A stretch of 64,000 nucleotides of DNA from Nitrobacter sp051535215 (GCF_051535215.1 NZ_JBPPLY010000012.1:1-64000), one strand, 5' to 3'; shown: positions 51,180 to 60,568, counted from the first letter of the stretch. The notes: generated by a model not told the origin, from the sequence alone. Numbers and translations are program-made.

Positions 51180-51550
51180 GCCAGCCGAGCACCTTCGATA
51201 GCGAAACTCCACTTCCCAATGAGGCGCTCGCCAAGCGGGAAAAGACGCTGCTTGGCTTTGCGTCGCGTTATTCCCGCATCCACGACCAGCTTCGGCTGCT
51301 CTTGAATGTTGGTGGCCTGGGGGACTGGAACCGCAAGCATCATGGCGGCAAGCTCGCAATCTGCGATCTCGTCGCCGAGCAATATCCGCTGGTGATTTTC
51401 CACGGCGACGTCGGGACCGGCAAGACGGCGATGGCCGAGTGCATCGCTAATAAGCTTGTGGCTGAGGCCAAGAGCGAGGACTCGATCCTTGATCTCGTCC
51501 ATTGCGGTGGCTCTCAAGTCGGATGCCGGTCGGCCAGTTCGCGCAGATAA
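51176..51550 (+). pseudogene. TRIP13/Pch2-like AAA+ ATPase (Cap6-like), truncated
   Basis: Begins at GTG 51176 (GTGA overlap with the HORMA stop) with QPSTFDSETPLPNEALAKRE and carries Walker A VIFHGDVGTGKTAMAECIA. Similarity ends at about residue 105 (AKSEDSI); the remaining residues (LDLVHCGGSQVGCRSASSRR) are unrelated. Walker B, sensor and arginine-finger parts are missing. The full protein should be ~300 residues. A deletion or recombination removed its 3' end and any effector gene beyond. Confidence 0.85.
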
Positions 51551-51807
51551 GGCCACGGATAGATGCCACGGTCATGTCCATCCGAAAACGAGAGACGCAA
51601 TGCGTAATTCCCGATCGGTTCGATAGAGACCACATGTAGCTCGGGCGATATCACAAGCTCGATGCCATCGACTTGACGACGAATTTCCGTGGCCGCGCGG
51701 CTGGCGCGGCGCAGTCGTTCGGCCTCGATGCGTCTGACGCCGCAATCAGGCCATGTCAACGCGAGCGCCGTAGCGCCGTCAATGAGTTCGACGTTAGTTG
51801 GTTGCAT
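51514..51807 (-). CDS. DUF971 domain-containing protein
   Basis: A 97-residue protein with the DUF971 / gamma-butyrobetaine hydroxylase N-terminal pattern: LTWPDCGVRRIEAERLRRAS, VDGIELVISPELHVVSIEPIGNYALRLSFSDGHDRGIYPWPYLRELA. The family is linked to iron-sulfur cluster metabolism and often lies beside mrp or similar genes. Its 3' end overlaps the truncated ATPase gene on the other strand, so the recombination joint lies at or near here. It seems complete. Confidence 0.75.
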   Translation of the reverse strand: MQPTNVELIDGATALALTWPDCGVRRIEAERLRRASRAATEIRRQVDGIELVISPELHVVSIEPIGNYALRLSFSDGHDRGIYPWPYLRELADRHPT

Positions 51808-52700
51808 TTTTCATCCAGATTGTCATTTGCAGTCGTCTTGTATGTTCGATCTCGTAATCGATGCGCGCAATAAATTGCTTTTGCGGGATTGCGGATGGGC
51901 ATGGCCAATTTCTGCGGTGAGCCGCTATTAGGGCAAGCCAGTGCAATCACTGTCGTCTGAATTGGTGCAAGCTTTGTGAAGGGAGCTGAGACGACGGACG
52001 GCGCGTCTCAGACGCTCCAGGCCGTATCGGTCACGCTCACCGATTGCGAAATGAGTTGAAGTTTGGTGACGGTGTCAGCGACAGGCGGCTGGCCGTTGAT
52101 CTGACGCGTCGCTCAGAAATTCACGCCAGGAACAACATTCTCGTGAACGTCATCGATAAAAAATTGGTATGGCGGCGAGTGCAGATTTGCGAGCTGGATT
52201 GTCTTCGACGCGAATAAATCAGACGGCATTCGTCCACTGAAAGCGCGAACATGTCTAGGCAGTTGAGGTTTGAGGAAAACGGTTCTCTCCATAAAAACCG
52301 ATAGAAAAAACGAAGTGTGATTGGTTGCCAGCCAAAAACAAACGTGACGCGCTTTGCGAAATAACAGCGGGAGCGTTGTTATTTTTCCTCGCGTATCGAC
52401 ATTCCGCTTTTTGCTGCACATCATTCCGCATCTGAGTTTGTCGATCCGAAGTTTGTGCTCGATAACAAGGCGGGAGATTCAAGTGAAGCGCGGCGACTTT
52501 GATAGCCGGAGAGGTCGTGGTTGTTGCGACACAAGCATCGGTGTTGAAAGAGAGCCGGCCGCCGGTAATCGGCGTAACCCGACAAGGTGTTGTCGACAGA
52601 CTTCATAGCCTGGCCCGCTTTCACAAGCATCGTCGTTCGCGACAGCGTTCCTTGCGGGTCGGACGTTCTCAATCATTACAACTCGATCGGAGAATTTAAC
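51808..52700. other. 893-bp intergenic region with no supported gene
   Basis: Several short frames exist, none with recognisable similarity or balanced composition. The DNA is AT-richer around 52260-52400. The last ~200 bp must carry the promoter of the sulfonate operon; AGAATTTAAC before ATG 52701 is a weak ribosome site. Confidence 0.5.
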
Positions 52701-53651
52701 ATGCGTTCGTTCGAACGATTGATGGCGGTTGCCATCTTGTCGATAAGCGTCGTCGCGGCATCCGTAGGAGTATCCTACGGTCAAGACAAAGTCGTCCGTG
52801 TCGGCTACCAGAAATACGGAAACATCATCCTGCTCAAGGGCAAAGGGAGCCTCGAGAAAAAGCTCGCTCCTCTTGGCTTCAAGGTCGAGTGGAAGGAGTT
52901 CCCGTCCGGCCCTCCGCTGCTCGAAGCATTGAACGTGAACGCCATCGACTTCGGGCATGCGGGTGAATCGCCACCGATCTTCGGTCAGGCCGCCGGCGCG
53001 CAATTTCTTTACGTCGCGCACGAGCCGCCAGCGCCGAAGGGGGAAGCAATCCTGGTGCCGAAGACATCGTCGATCAAAACGGTTGCCGACCTCAAGGACA
53101 AGAAAGTAGCGCTCAACAAGGGCTCCAACGTTCATTACCTGTTGGTGAAGGCGCTGGAGAAGGCGGGCCTGAAATATGCCGACATCGAACCGGTCTTCCT
53201 CGCGCCGGCCGATGCTCGTGCTGCTTTCGAGCGTGGTTCGGTCGATGCCTGGGTGATTTGGGATCCGTATCAGGCTTCCGCGGAAGTCGCGACGGGTGCC
53301 CGCACCATTGCCGATGGGACGGGGCTTGCGCCCAATCACCAGTTCTATCTTGCCAACCAGAAATTCACCGAGGCTCATCCGGAGATTGTCGATGCGGTGA
53401 TCGATGCGATCGCTGATATCGACCGTTGGGCAGATGGCAAGGAGAAGGCGGTCGCCGAGGAACTCAGCGCGGGCATCGGTATTCCGGCTCCCGTGCTGGA
53501 AATCGCGCTCAAACGCCAGACCTATGGAATCCGGCCGCTCGATGACAAGGTGGTCGCCGGTCAGCAAAGCATCGCCGATACCTTCTACGCATTAGGGCTT
53601 CTGCCGAAACCCCTGGTCGTCTCATCAGTCGTCAGAAAGGCCGGGTTATGA
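52701..53651 (+). CDS. ssuA: aliphatic sulfonate ABC transporter substrate-binding protein
   Basis: Periplasmic binding protein of 316 residues for alkanesulfonates. Signal peptide MAVAILSISVVAASVGVSYG, then the SsuA-type pattern VRVGYQKYGNIILLKGKGSLEKKLAPLGFKVEWKEFPSGPPLLEALN, FGHAGESPPIFGQAAG and WVIWDPYQASAEVATGAR. Part of a five-gene operon on the plus strand: the stop overlaps ssuD by 4 nt. Expected to be induced under sulfate limitation. Confidence 0.95.
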   Translation: MRSFERLMAVAILSISVVAASVGVSYGQDKVVRVGYQKYGNIILLKGKGSLEKKLAPLGFKVEWKEFPSGPPLLEALNVNAIDFGHAGESPPIFGQAAGAQFLYVAHEPPAPKGEAILVPKTSSIKTVADLKDKKVALNKGSNVHYLLVKALEKAGLKYADIEPVFLAPADARAAFERGSVDAWVIWDPYQASAEVATGARTIADGTGLAPNHQFYLANQKFTEAHPEIVDAVIDAIADIDRWADGKEKAVAEELSAGIGIPAPVLEIALKRQTYGIRPLDDKVVAGQQSIADTFYALGLLPKPLVVSSVVRKAGL

Positions 53652-54838
53652 GCGCTGCTCCGGCTGCAAACGCCAACATCCTCTGGTTTCTGCCGACCCA
53701 CGGTGATGGCCGCTATCTCGGCACCACCACCGGTGGCCGCGAGGTGAACTTCAGCTACCTGCGCCAGATCGCTCAGGCCGCCGACCAACTCGGCTACTAC
53801 GGCGTGCTGTTGCCGACCGGCCGGAGCTGCGAGGATTCGTGGGTGACGGCCTCTGCGGTGGCGCCGTGGACCGAACGCCTGCGTTATCTGGTGGCGGTGC
53901 GCCCCGGTCTGCAATCGCCGACGGTCGCAGCACGGATGACGGCGACGCTGGATCGTGTATCCAACGGCCGTTTGCTGATTAACGTCGTGACCGGAGGCGA
54001 CCCGGTCGAAAACAAGGGCGACGGCATCCATCTCGATCATGACGAACGCTATGTCGTCACCCGTGAATTCCTGAATGTCTATCGCGCGCTGCTGGCAGGC
54101 GAGACCGTCAACATAGAAGGCAAGCATATCCGCATCGAGGATGGCCGCCTGCTGTTTCAGCCGGTTCAGCAGCCGCATCCGCCGCTTTACTTCGGGGGAT
54201 CGTCGGATGCGGGCATCGATGTCGCGGTCGATACCGTCGACAAGTACTTGACCTGGGGCGAGCCTCCGGCGCAGGTCGCGGACAAGGTCAATCGCGTCCG
54301 CGCGGTGGCGGCGGCACGAGGACGCCAGCTCAGTTTCGGAATCCGGCTGCACGTCATTGTGCGCGAGACCAATGCCGAGGCCTGGAGGGCCGCGGACGAA
54401 CTGATCTCGTACGTCACCGACGATACCATCGCGGCTGCGCAAAAGATCTTCTCGCGGATGGACTCCGTCGGCCAACAGCGCATGGCGCAGTTGCATGGCG
54501 GGCGTCGCGACAAGCTCGAGATCAGTCCCAACCTGTGGGCAGGCGTCGGGCTGGTGCGCGGCGGTGCGGGTACGGCCCTGGTCGGCGATCCCGATACGGT
54601 CGCGGACAGGATCAGGGAATATCAGGACGTCGGTATCGATACGTTCATTCTGTCCGGCTATCCGCATCTGGAGGAAGCCTACCGCTTTGCCGAACTAGTG
54701 TTTCCGCTGCTGTCGCCGCCGACGCGCGACAACGTTAAATCCATCCGGCTCAACACCGGGCCGTTCGGCGAGACCATCGCCAATGAGAGCCGTCCGACCG
54801 ACGTGCGGCCGCTGCAGCGGGAGATCGCACGCTCATGA
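53648..54838 (+). CDS. ssuD: FMNH2-dependent alkanesulfonate monooxygenase
   Basis: Releases sulfite from alkanesulfonates using FMNH2 and oxygen, giving the aldehyde. At 396 residues, full length. Diagnostic segments: NILWFLPTHGDGRYLGTT, FSYLRQIAQAADQLGYYGVLLPTGRSCEDSW, LINVVTGGDPVENKGDGIHLDHDERYV and LYFGGSSDAGIDVAVDTVDKYLTWGEPPAQV (TIM-barrel luciferase-like fold). It needs reduced flavin from a reductase; the gene at 56544 may supply it. Confidence 0.97.
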   Translation: MSAAPAANANILWFLPTHGDGRYLGTTTGGREVNFSYLRQIAQAADQLGYYGVLLPTGRSCEDSWVTASAVAPWTERLRYLVAVRPGLQSPTVAARMTATLDRVSNGRLLINVVTGGDPVENKGDGIHLDHDERYVVTREFLNVYRALLAGETVNIEGKHIRIEDGRLLFQPVQQPHPPLYFGGSSDAGIDVAVDTVDKYLTWGEPPAQVADKVNRVRAVAAARGRQLSFGIRLHVIVRETNAEAWRAADELISYVTDDTIAAAQKIFSRMDSVGQQRMAQLHGGRRDKLEISPNLWAGVGLVRGGAGTALVGDPDTVADRIREYQDVGIDTFILSGYPHLEEAYRFAELVFPLLSPPTRDNVKSIRLNTGPFGETIANESRPTDVRPLQREIARS

Positions 54839-55641
54839 GCATGGCGGAGACGCTTTCGGGCGACCGCAAGTGGCGGCTGCCGCGTCTTGACGGCATCATT
54901 CAATGGATCCTGCCGGCCGCTATCCTGCTTGTCTGGCAGGTCGCCTGCAACACGGGCTATGTGCCGGCACGCGTGCTGCCGGCGCCGACCGATGTCGTGC
55001 TGGCGGGCTGGAAATCGCTGCAGTCGGGCGAACTGGTCCGCAACATATGGGTCAGCTTCTGGCGCGCGACCATTGGCTTCTTGATCGGCGGCGGCATCGG
55101 CTTCGCGTTTGGACTTGCCAATGGGCTTTCGCAGCTCAGCGACAAACTGACCGACACCACCTTGCAGATGGTCCGCAACGTGCCGCATCTGGCGCTGATC
55201 CCGCTCGTCATTCTGTGGTTCGGCATCGACGAGTCGGCAAAGCTGTTTCTTGTGGCGCTCGGCGTGTTCTTCCCGGTCTATCTCAACACGCTGCACGGCA
55301 TCCGCACCGTCGACCCGCAACTGATCGAGATGGGGCGCATCTATGACATGAGCAGCGGGGAACTGTTCCGCCGCGTCATCTTTCCGAGCGCGCTGCCCTC
55401 GATCTTCGTCGGCGTGCGCTTCGCGCTCGGCATCATGTGGCTGACCCTGATCGTGGCGGAGACCATCGCGGCGTCGTCGGGGCTTGGCTACATGGCGATG
55501 CAGGCGCGTGAATTCATGCTGATCGACGTCGTCGTGCTGAGCATCCTGATCTATGCGCTGCTCGGCAAGCTGGCCGATAGCGCTTCGCGTTTCCTCGAGC
55601 AACTGACCCTGTCCTGGCATCCAGCGTTTCAAAAGCAATGA
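54835..55641 (+). CDS. ssuC: aliphatic sulfonate ABC transporter permease
   Basis: Inner membrane permease, 268 residues, about six membrane helices. The EAA-loop motif that contacts the ATPase is seen in ARIYDMSS-type form (ELFRRVIFPSALPSIFVGVRFALGIMWL). Overlaps ssuD by 4 nt and ssuB by 4 nt, so the three are co-translated. Confidence 0.95.
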   Translation: MSMAETLSGDRKWRLPRLDGIIQWILPAAILLVWQVACNTGYVPARVLPAPTDVVLAGWKSLQSGELVRNIWVSFWRATIGFLIGGGIGFAFGLANGLSQLSDKLTDTTLQMVRNVPHLALIPLVILWFGIDESAKLFLVALGVFFPVYLNTLHGIRTVDPQLIEMGRIYDMSSGELFRRVIFPSALPSIFVGVRFALGIMWLTLIVAETIAASSGLGYMAMQAREFMLIDVVVLSILIYALLGKLADSASRFLEQLTLSWHPAFQKQ

Positions 55642-56513
55642 GAGTGACCATGCAGCAATCCCTTCGCGTGTTTCCTGACGTAGACTTCGTGCCCCCGGCC
55701 AAACTGATCGAGCAGGCGCGGATTGCCCGTCGGGCATCCGAGCCGAAATTTGAGCCAAAGTCCGAACCCCGGCCAGGCGGACTTTCTCTGACCATTCGGG
55801 ATTTGCGAAAATCGTTTGGTGAGAATGAGGTGCTGCGCGGGATCGACCTGCATATCCCGGCGGGCCAGTTCGTCGCTATCGTCGGTCGCAGCGGATGCGG
55901 CAAGAGTACCTTGCTGCGGTTGATCGCTGGACTTGAGACTGCGACTGCAGGCTCTATCAGCCTTAGTGAAAACCCGCGCGCGGAAGATGTGCGCGTCATG
56001 TTCCAGGAGCCGCGATTGCTTCCGTGGGCGACGGTTGCGGCAAACGTCGAGGTTGGCCTGGGTCGCGAGCGCGCAGCGCACGACGCCAAGACGCGCGCTG
56101 AGCAGACGCTCGCGGAGGTCGGGCTGTACGACAAGCGTGGTCAGTGGCCGCGTATCTTATCCGGCGGACAAAAGCAGCGCGTCGCACTTGCCCGCGCGCT
56201 GGTCAGCCATCCGCGTCTGCTGGCATTCGATGAACCGCTCGGTGCGCTCGATGCCTTGACCCGGATCTCGATGCAGAGATTACTTGAACGAGTATGGAGC
56301 GATCAGGCGTTCACCGCGATCCTCGTTACCCACGATGTCGCAGAGGCGGTAGCGTTGGCCGATCGCGTGCTGGTGATCGACCAGGGGCGGATCGCTCATG
56401 ACGTGCAGATCAATATCGCTCGTCCGCGCCGGCGCGGTTCTGCCGATCTCGCCGCGCTCGAGGGATCGATCCTGCAGGAGCTGTTGAAAGAAGATCGGTC
56501 GGCCGATGCCTGA
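55638..56513 (+). CDS. ssuB: aliphatic sulfonate ABC transporter ATP-binding protein
   Basis: ATPase of the sulfonate importer. Walker A VGRSGCGKSTLL, Q-loop MFQEPRLLPWATV, signature LSGGQKQRVALARAL, Walker B LLAFDEPLGALDAL and the H-loop VTHDVAEAV are all present. At 291 residues it is longer than typical SsuB (about 250) because of a ~50-residue N-terminal extension (VFPDVDFVPPAKLIEQARIA, Pro/Glu-rich) before the ABC domain; an internal start around ATG 55650 would shorten it only slightly. Confidence 0.94.
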   Translation: MRVTMQQSLRVFPDVDFVPPAKLIEQARIARRASEPKFEPKSEPRPGGLSLTIRDLRKSFGENEVLRGIDLHIPAGQFVAIVGRSGCGKSTLLRLIAGLETATAGSISLSENPRAEDVRVMFQEPRLLPWATVAANVEVGLGRERAAHDAKTRAEQTLAEVGLYDKRGQWPRILSGGQKQRVALARALVSHPRLLAFDEPLGALDALTRISMQRLLERVWSDQAFTAILVTHDVAEAVALADRVLVIDQGRIAHDVQINIARPRRRGSADLAALEGSILQELLKEDRSADA

Positions 56514-56543
56514 TGGACGAGCCACTTTTCATTTGAGGCCATC

Positions 56544-57077
56544 ATGAATTTAGTCGTTCGAGACGTTCCACGGGGACGCGGGATCGCGTCAGGCGAGTTC
56601 CGGAACGCCATGCGTCATCTGACCGGCGGCGTCAGTGTCATCACGGCCGGGCGTGGCAGTGATATTTCGGGGATGACGGTAACCTCGGTCGCCTCGCTGG
56701 CAATCCAGCCGCCAACCCTCACGGTCGCTATCAACCTCAAAGCGTCAACATTGCCGTTGATCCGGCGGTATGGAGCTTTCGGCGTCAACATTCTGTCCGG
56801 CGAACAAACCGATGTTGCCGAATGTTTTACCGGCAAGGACGGGCATAAGGGAGCGGAGCGCTTCGCCGGAAGTTCGTGGACAACGGGCGCGTTCGGCGTG
56901 CCGCTGCTCGCGGAGGCGCTGGTTGCCATCGGCTGCGAGCTGGAAGAAATCATCGAGCGGCACTCTCACGTTATCGCGCTTGGCCGCGTTGTTCATCTGG
57001 CTGCATCGCAAGGAAATACAGCTCTTGCCTATTGGCGAGGTGAATACATTACGATTGAACGAAACAGCGATACATAG
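56544..57077 (+). CDS. flavin reductase family protein (sulfonate operon)
   Basis: A 177-residue FMN-binding flavin reductase (HpaC/FRE-like split barrel). Key stretches: FRNAMRHLTGGVSVITAGRG, SVASLAIQPPTLTVAINLKASTLPLIRRYGAFGVNIL and FAGSSWTTGAFGVPLLAEALVAIGCELEEIIERHSHVIALGRV. Its position 30 bp after ssuB suggests it supplies FMNH2 to SsuD, in place of the unrelated SsuE. The coupling is an inference. Confidence 0.88.
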   Translation: MNLVVRDVPRGRGIASGEFRNAMRHLTGGVSVITAGRGSDISGMTVTSVASLAIQPPTLTVAINLKASTLPLIRRYGAFGVNILSGEQTDVAECFTGKDGHKGAERFAGSSWTTGAFGVPLLAEALVAIGCELEEIIERHSHVIALGRVVHLAASQGNTALAYWRGEYITIERNSDT

Positions 57078-57509
57078 CGGAAACTCCGATTAAGCGAAGA
57101 GATAAGCCCTATGACTCAAGCTGTGGCTTAGACCTTGGCGGCGATAAAGGAGCTTGCGTTCCGGGGCTATTGGTCGGCTTTAAAGCTCCGGTTGCAGAAT
57201 GCCTTGTACCCACGAACACAGGTCGCTGGCGGGTCCTGTGGCCAACCAGTCGGTAGAGTACAGCGCACCGTCCGCTGGTGCTGCTCCGACGGCCGCAATC
57301 ACCGACATCCTATTATGAACTCGTCACGGACTGGTAAAACCGTCATCATTACCGCACTTGCCGATCGAAGATGTGACGTCAGGATTTAGACGAAGGCACC
57401 GAATGACTTGATGTTCCTTCATCCATTGAGAGTTGCATCCGAAGGACTCAGTGGTGTTTTTCGAGCTGGCCGCTGCTGTCCACAACGAGCAGCGCTTGCT
57501 TGCCGTCTT
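57078..57509. other. 432-bp intergenic region with no supported gene
   Basis: Short frames only, none with similarity I can recognise. It separates the sulfonate operon from the convergent chromate locus. Confidence 0.5.
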
Positions 57510-57664
57510 TCATTCGCCGTCTATGCCTTCGGTAGCCGACTCGAAGTCGTTGACCTGCGTGTAGCCCCCCCCGTGTGAATCCCAGCGATGAGTTCTTTCT
57601 GGGTGAAGGCACGTGCAGACGAAAGTCCGCCCATAGCTGCAAACAGCAGGGTCGCTGGAACCAC
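57510..57664 (-). pseudogene. small exported protein, frameshifted in a run of eight G
   Basis: From GTG 57664 the frame encodes VPATLLFAAMGGLSSARAFT, a signal-peptide-like start, then QKELIAGIHTGG. A run of eight C (G on this strand) at 57565-57572 then breaks the frame; the next frame continues GYTQVNDFESATEGIDGE to a stop at 57510. The two halves make a coherent ~51-residue secreted protein. Family unknown. It lies downstream of chrA on the same strand. Confidence 0.5.
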
Positions 57665-57736
57665 CGTTTATTGTCTTAGGGTCGTTCTCCTGGTTGTGTC
57701 CCTGCCCAGTAACGTTCGTTTTCCGGCGTTGCTCTG

Positions 57737-59128
57737 CTAGATAATCCCCGTCAACCGCAGCACGATGCCCGTGGTGCAGGAAGCGGCGAGAACGACGAGC
57801 ATCCCAACTTTGAAGCGGAAGATCGCAGTAGCCGCGGCGACCGACAGGGCGAGAGCCGGCAGGTCGATGCTGGTCAACACCGGCGCGTCGAACGACAGGC
57901 CGAATCCGTGAATCGGGAACGTTTCTCGGAACACAGTGTGCAGTGCGAACCAGATCGAGAGATTGAGGATCACTCCGACGACCGCCGCGGTGATGGTCGA
58001 GAGGGCGCCGGCGAGTGCCTTGTTGCCTCGCAGCGCCTCGATGTAGGGCGCTCCGACGAAGATCCACAGGAAGCAAGGTGTGAAAGTTACCCAGGTCGCC
58101 AGCAGCCCGCCGAGCGTAGCGGCGAGCACAGGAGACAGCCCGCTCGCCTCGCGAAACGCGGCCATGAAACCCACAAATTGAACGACCGTGATGAGAGGTC
58201 CAGGCGTGGTCTCCGCCATGCCGAGACCATCAAGCATCTCCCGCGGCGTAACCCAATGATAGTATTCAGCGGCCTGCTGCGCGACGTAGGCCAGCACGGC
58301 GTAAGCTCCGCCGAACGTTACCATCGCCATTTTGCTGAAGAAGATCGCGATTTGGCCGAAGACATCGCTAGGCCCCAGCACGATGAGGAGTGCGAAGACG
58401 GGAGTGAGCCAGATGGTAAGCCAAACGGCCAAGACTCGCAGCGTGCGCGACGTGTTCGGTCGAACGTGTTCCGGAATCGCTTTGCCGAGCATGCTGTCGA
58501 TCACGGCAGAATTCTTGCCACCGTGCTCCAGAGCGGCAAACTCCGGCCGGCCAAGCCGGGCGCCAACGAAGCCGATGAGAGCGGCGGCAACGATAATCAG
58601 CGGAAACGGCGCCCCGAAGAAGGAGATCGCGACGAACGCGATCGCCGCTAGTCCGACCATGATCGGACTGCGGAGCGCGCGCTTACCGACGCGGACCACC
58701 GCCTGGATCACGATGGCGAGCACTGCGGCCTTGAGACCCAAGAACAGGGCCTCGACGAACCCGACGTTGCCGTAGGCTGCTTAGATATAACTGAGCCCCA
58801 TGATGGCGACGACGCCAGGCACGATGAACAGGCCGCCCGCCATGACGCCGCCGACAGTCCGGTGCAGCAGCCAGCCGATGTAGGTGGCAAGCTGCTGTGC
58901 TTCGGGTCCCGGCAACAGCATGCAATAGTTCAACGCGTGCAAAAATCGGCTTTCCGAGATCCAATTTTTCTCTTCAACCAGGATGCGATGCATGACCGCG
59001 ATCTGGCCGGCCGGCCCGCCGAAGCTCAGAATGGCCACCCGAAGCCAGACGAGAAGTGCCTCGCTGAAGGAGATGCCGTGCGCCGGCGCCTCGATGCCAA
59101 CCTTTTGGTTCGCTGCGAGGTGGGTCAT
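57737..59128 (-). pseudogene. chrA: chromate transporter ChrA, interrupted by an in-frame stop
   Basis: Two open parts of one bidomain chromate efflux protein. The first (59128-58781) has SFSEALLVWLRVAILSFGGPAGQIAVMHR and LLPGPEAQQLATYIGW, the N-terminal CHR domain motifs. A TAA at 58781-58783 follows GLSYI, where the gene then continues in the same frame with AAYGNVGFVEALFLGLKAAV to the end (58741-57737), including MVTFGGAYAVLAYVAQQA and GMAETTPGPLITVVQFVGF of the second domain. TAT or TAC to TAA is the likely change. Without read-through the product is truncated. Confidence 0.88.
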
Positions 59129-59946
59129 GGCTTCACCTTATTGGTCGGCCAATTGTGGGTCTCTCTCGTCGCTTCGCGACACCACCGGTAGAACGCGTCG
59201 TACAGCAGAAAGCCGACATTCAACTGTTCGAGATCGTCGTCGAACATGCGCGACAGACCAAGCGAGGCGGCAAGCAATCCGGGGGCCTCCGGAGAAAGAT
59301 CGAGGCGCGCCGTGTCGGCGGCGCGGACCATCGTTGCCAATCGCTCCATCGAAGGCGTCGAAAGGCCAAATTCCTTCACCATCACGTCGAACGTGCACAA
59401 TTCGCCGCGATGGCTCCAGAAAACATTCTCGATATCGAAAGCAGTAGCTTCGAAGCGCTCGGCCACAGATGCGACTTCGGCCGACGTCACAAACATGAAG
59501 ACAGCGGCGGGATCGACGAAGCGGCGGATCAGCCATGGACAAGCAATGCGATCGATCTTGGGGCGTGACCGCGTGACCCAGACTCTGCGGCCATGTCCGT
59601 CGCGCCTGGGAATCTTGTCGGCAAGGACCGTCGGAAGCTCGGCTTCCCGCCAGCCAAGATAACCGCCTTCGAGGACCTCAGCCGCAACGTTGCCGCAACG
59701 GAGCCACGCCGCGGTCCCTTCGCTAAGTTGCTCGCCCTTGTTGCACACGACGACCACCGACTGTCTCATCAAGCGGGGGCCCCAGTCCTGGACGTCGAGA
59801 TACGAGTGCCGCACAGCGCCAGGTATCAGACGTGGGTCCGCCGAGAAGTCCTCGTCGAGACGAACATCGATGAGTGTCGGCGCGCCTGCCGTGCCGATAA
59901 GTCGGGAGAGTTTGTCGGATGAAATCGATGTGTATGATGCTGACAT
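59125..59946 (-). CDS. chromate resistance protein (ChrB-like) with N-terminal rhodanese domain
   Basis: A 273-residue protein. Residues ~1-105 form a rhodanese domain with GTAGAPTLIDVRLDEDFSAD and the active-site loop VVVVCNKGEQLSEGTAAWLR (Cys). The rest is the ChrB C-terminal domain, with WVTRSRPKIDRIACPWLIRRFVDPAAVFMFV and ATAFDIENVFWSHRGELCTFDVMV. It overlaps chrA by 4 nt and lies upstream of it, so it is the first gene of the chromate operon. The start is ATG 59946; the open frame extends to 60087. Confidence 0.9.
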   Translation of the reverse strand: MSASYTSISSDKLSRLIGTAGAPTLIDVRLDEDFSADPRLIPGAVRHSYLDVQDWGPRLMRQSVVVVCNKGEQLSEGTAAWLRCGNVAAEVLEGGYLGWREAELPTVLADKIPRRDGHGRRVWVTRSRPKIDRIACPWLIRRFVDPAAVFMFVTSAEVASVAERFEATAFDIENVFWSHRGELCTFDVMVKEFGLSTPSMERLATMVRAADTARLDLSPEAPGLLAASLGLSRMFDDDLEQLNVGFLLYDAFYRWCREATRETHNWPTNKVKP

Positions 59947-60289
59947 GCTGCGTCCTTGATGGTTCAGGACGCGATTCTTGGGCATGTCGCCTCGCGGGGA
60001 GATCGCACATCCCCGTGGTTTGAATAGAAACCCTGACGGCCGGGCTGTCAACCGGGGTATGCCCGACGTTATAGTGGAACCATCCAATGATCTTTGCCTA
60101 TTCGGTTTTTACCCATCGGCGCGACATGTAGGATGACGCCATTCGCCAGAATAAAGCGCTTCGTAAGTCGGCGCGGTAGCTTCGCCAGCGATGCCGAGCA
60201 GTGAGCGGAAGGCGTTGAACGGATAGAATCGCCGAATCCAACCTCGCTCTTTCCACGCTCATATACATTGCACCTCACAAAGGCGGCCG
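59947..60289. other. 343-bp region between chromate locus and XRE gene
   Basis: No supported gene. A minus-strand frame around 60120-60230 reads FYPFNAFRSLLGIAGEATAP but has no start and no recognised family, so it may be a remnant. Confidence 0.45.
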
Positions 60290-60568
60290 CTATCGCCGGA
60301 AGCGCACGCCCTCGCCTGGATTCTCACTCGCTGCGAAAAACTCAATGCCGTACTCATCTTCGAGAACGCGCTGCATCGCTTCGAGAACCTTTCGGCGACG
60401 CGGGTCCATTTTCTTGCCGTCATCAGTTTCAACAACGCTCACCGCTTGACGGGTCACTCCTGCCTTTTCAGCCAACGTCGCTTGATCAACTCCCGCCATT
60501 ACTCGCCCGGCTCGTATGAGCCGAGGCGAAGGCCAGATAGATTCAGTTCGCAACGATTTGTTAACCAT
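60290..60568 (-). CDS. small XRE-family HTH protein (92 aa)
   Basis: One helix-turn-helix domain: LIRAGRVMAGVDQATLAEKAGVTRQAVSVVETDDGKKMDPRRRKVLEAMQRVLEDEYGIEF. The short tail ends GEGVRFRR. It is divergent from the HNH gene, separated by 5 bp, so it may repress both itself and the plus-strand operon that follows. Autoregulation is inferred. Confidence 0.85.
   Translation of the reverse strand: MVNKSLRTESIWPSPRLIRAGRVMAGVDQATLAEKAGVTRQAVSVVETDDGKKMDPRRRKVLEAMQRVLEDEYGIEFFAASENPGEGVRFRR

Noticed and set aside
52113..52482. Minus-strand frames upstream of ssuA
   Set aside because: No similarity, odd composition and no ribosome site; treated as non-coding.
57737..59128. Two separate single-domain chromate transporter genes
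   Set aside because: The frame is unbroken across the TAA and the join is in the middle of a conserved stretch, so a mutated single gene fits better.
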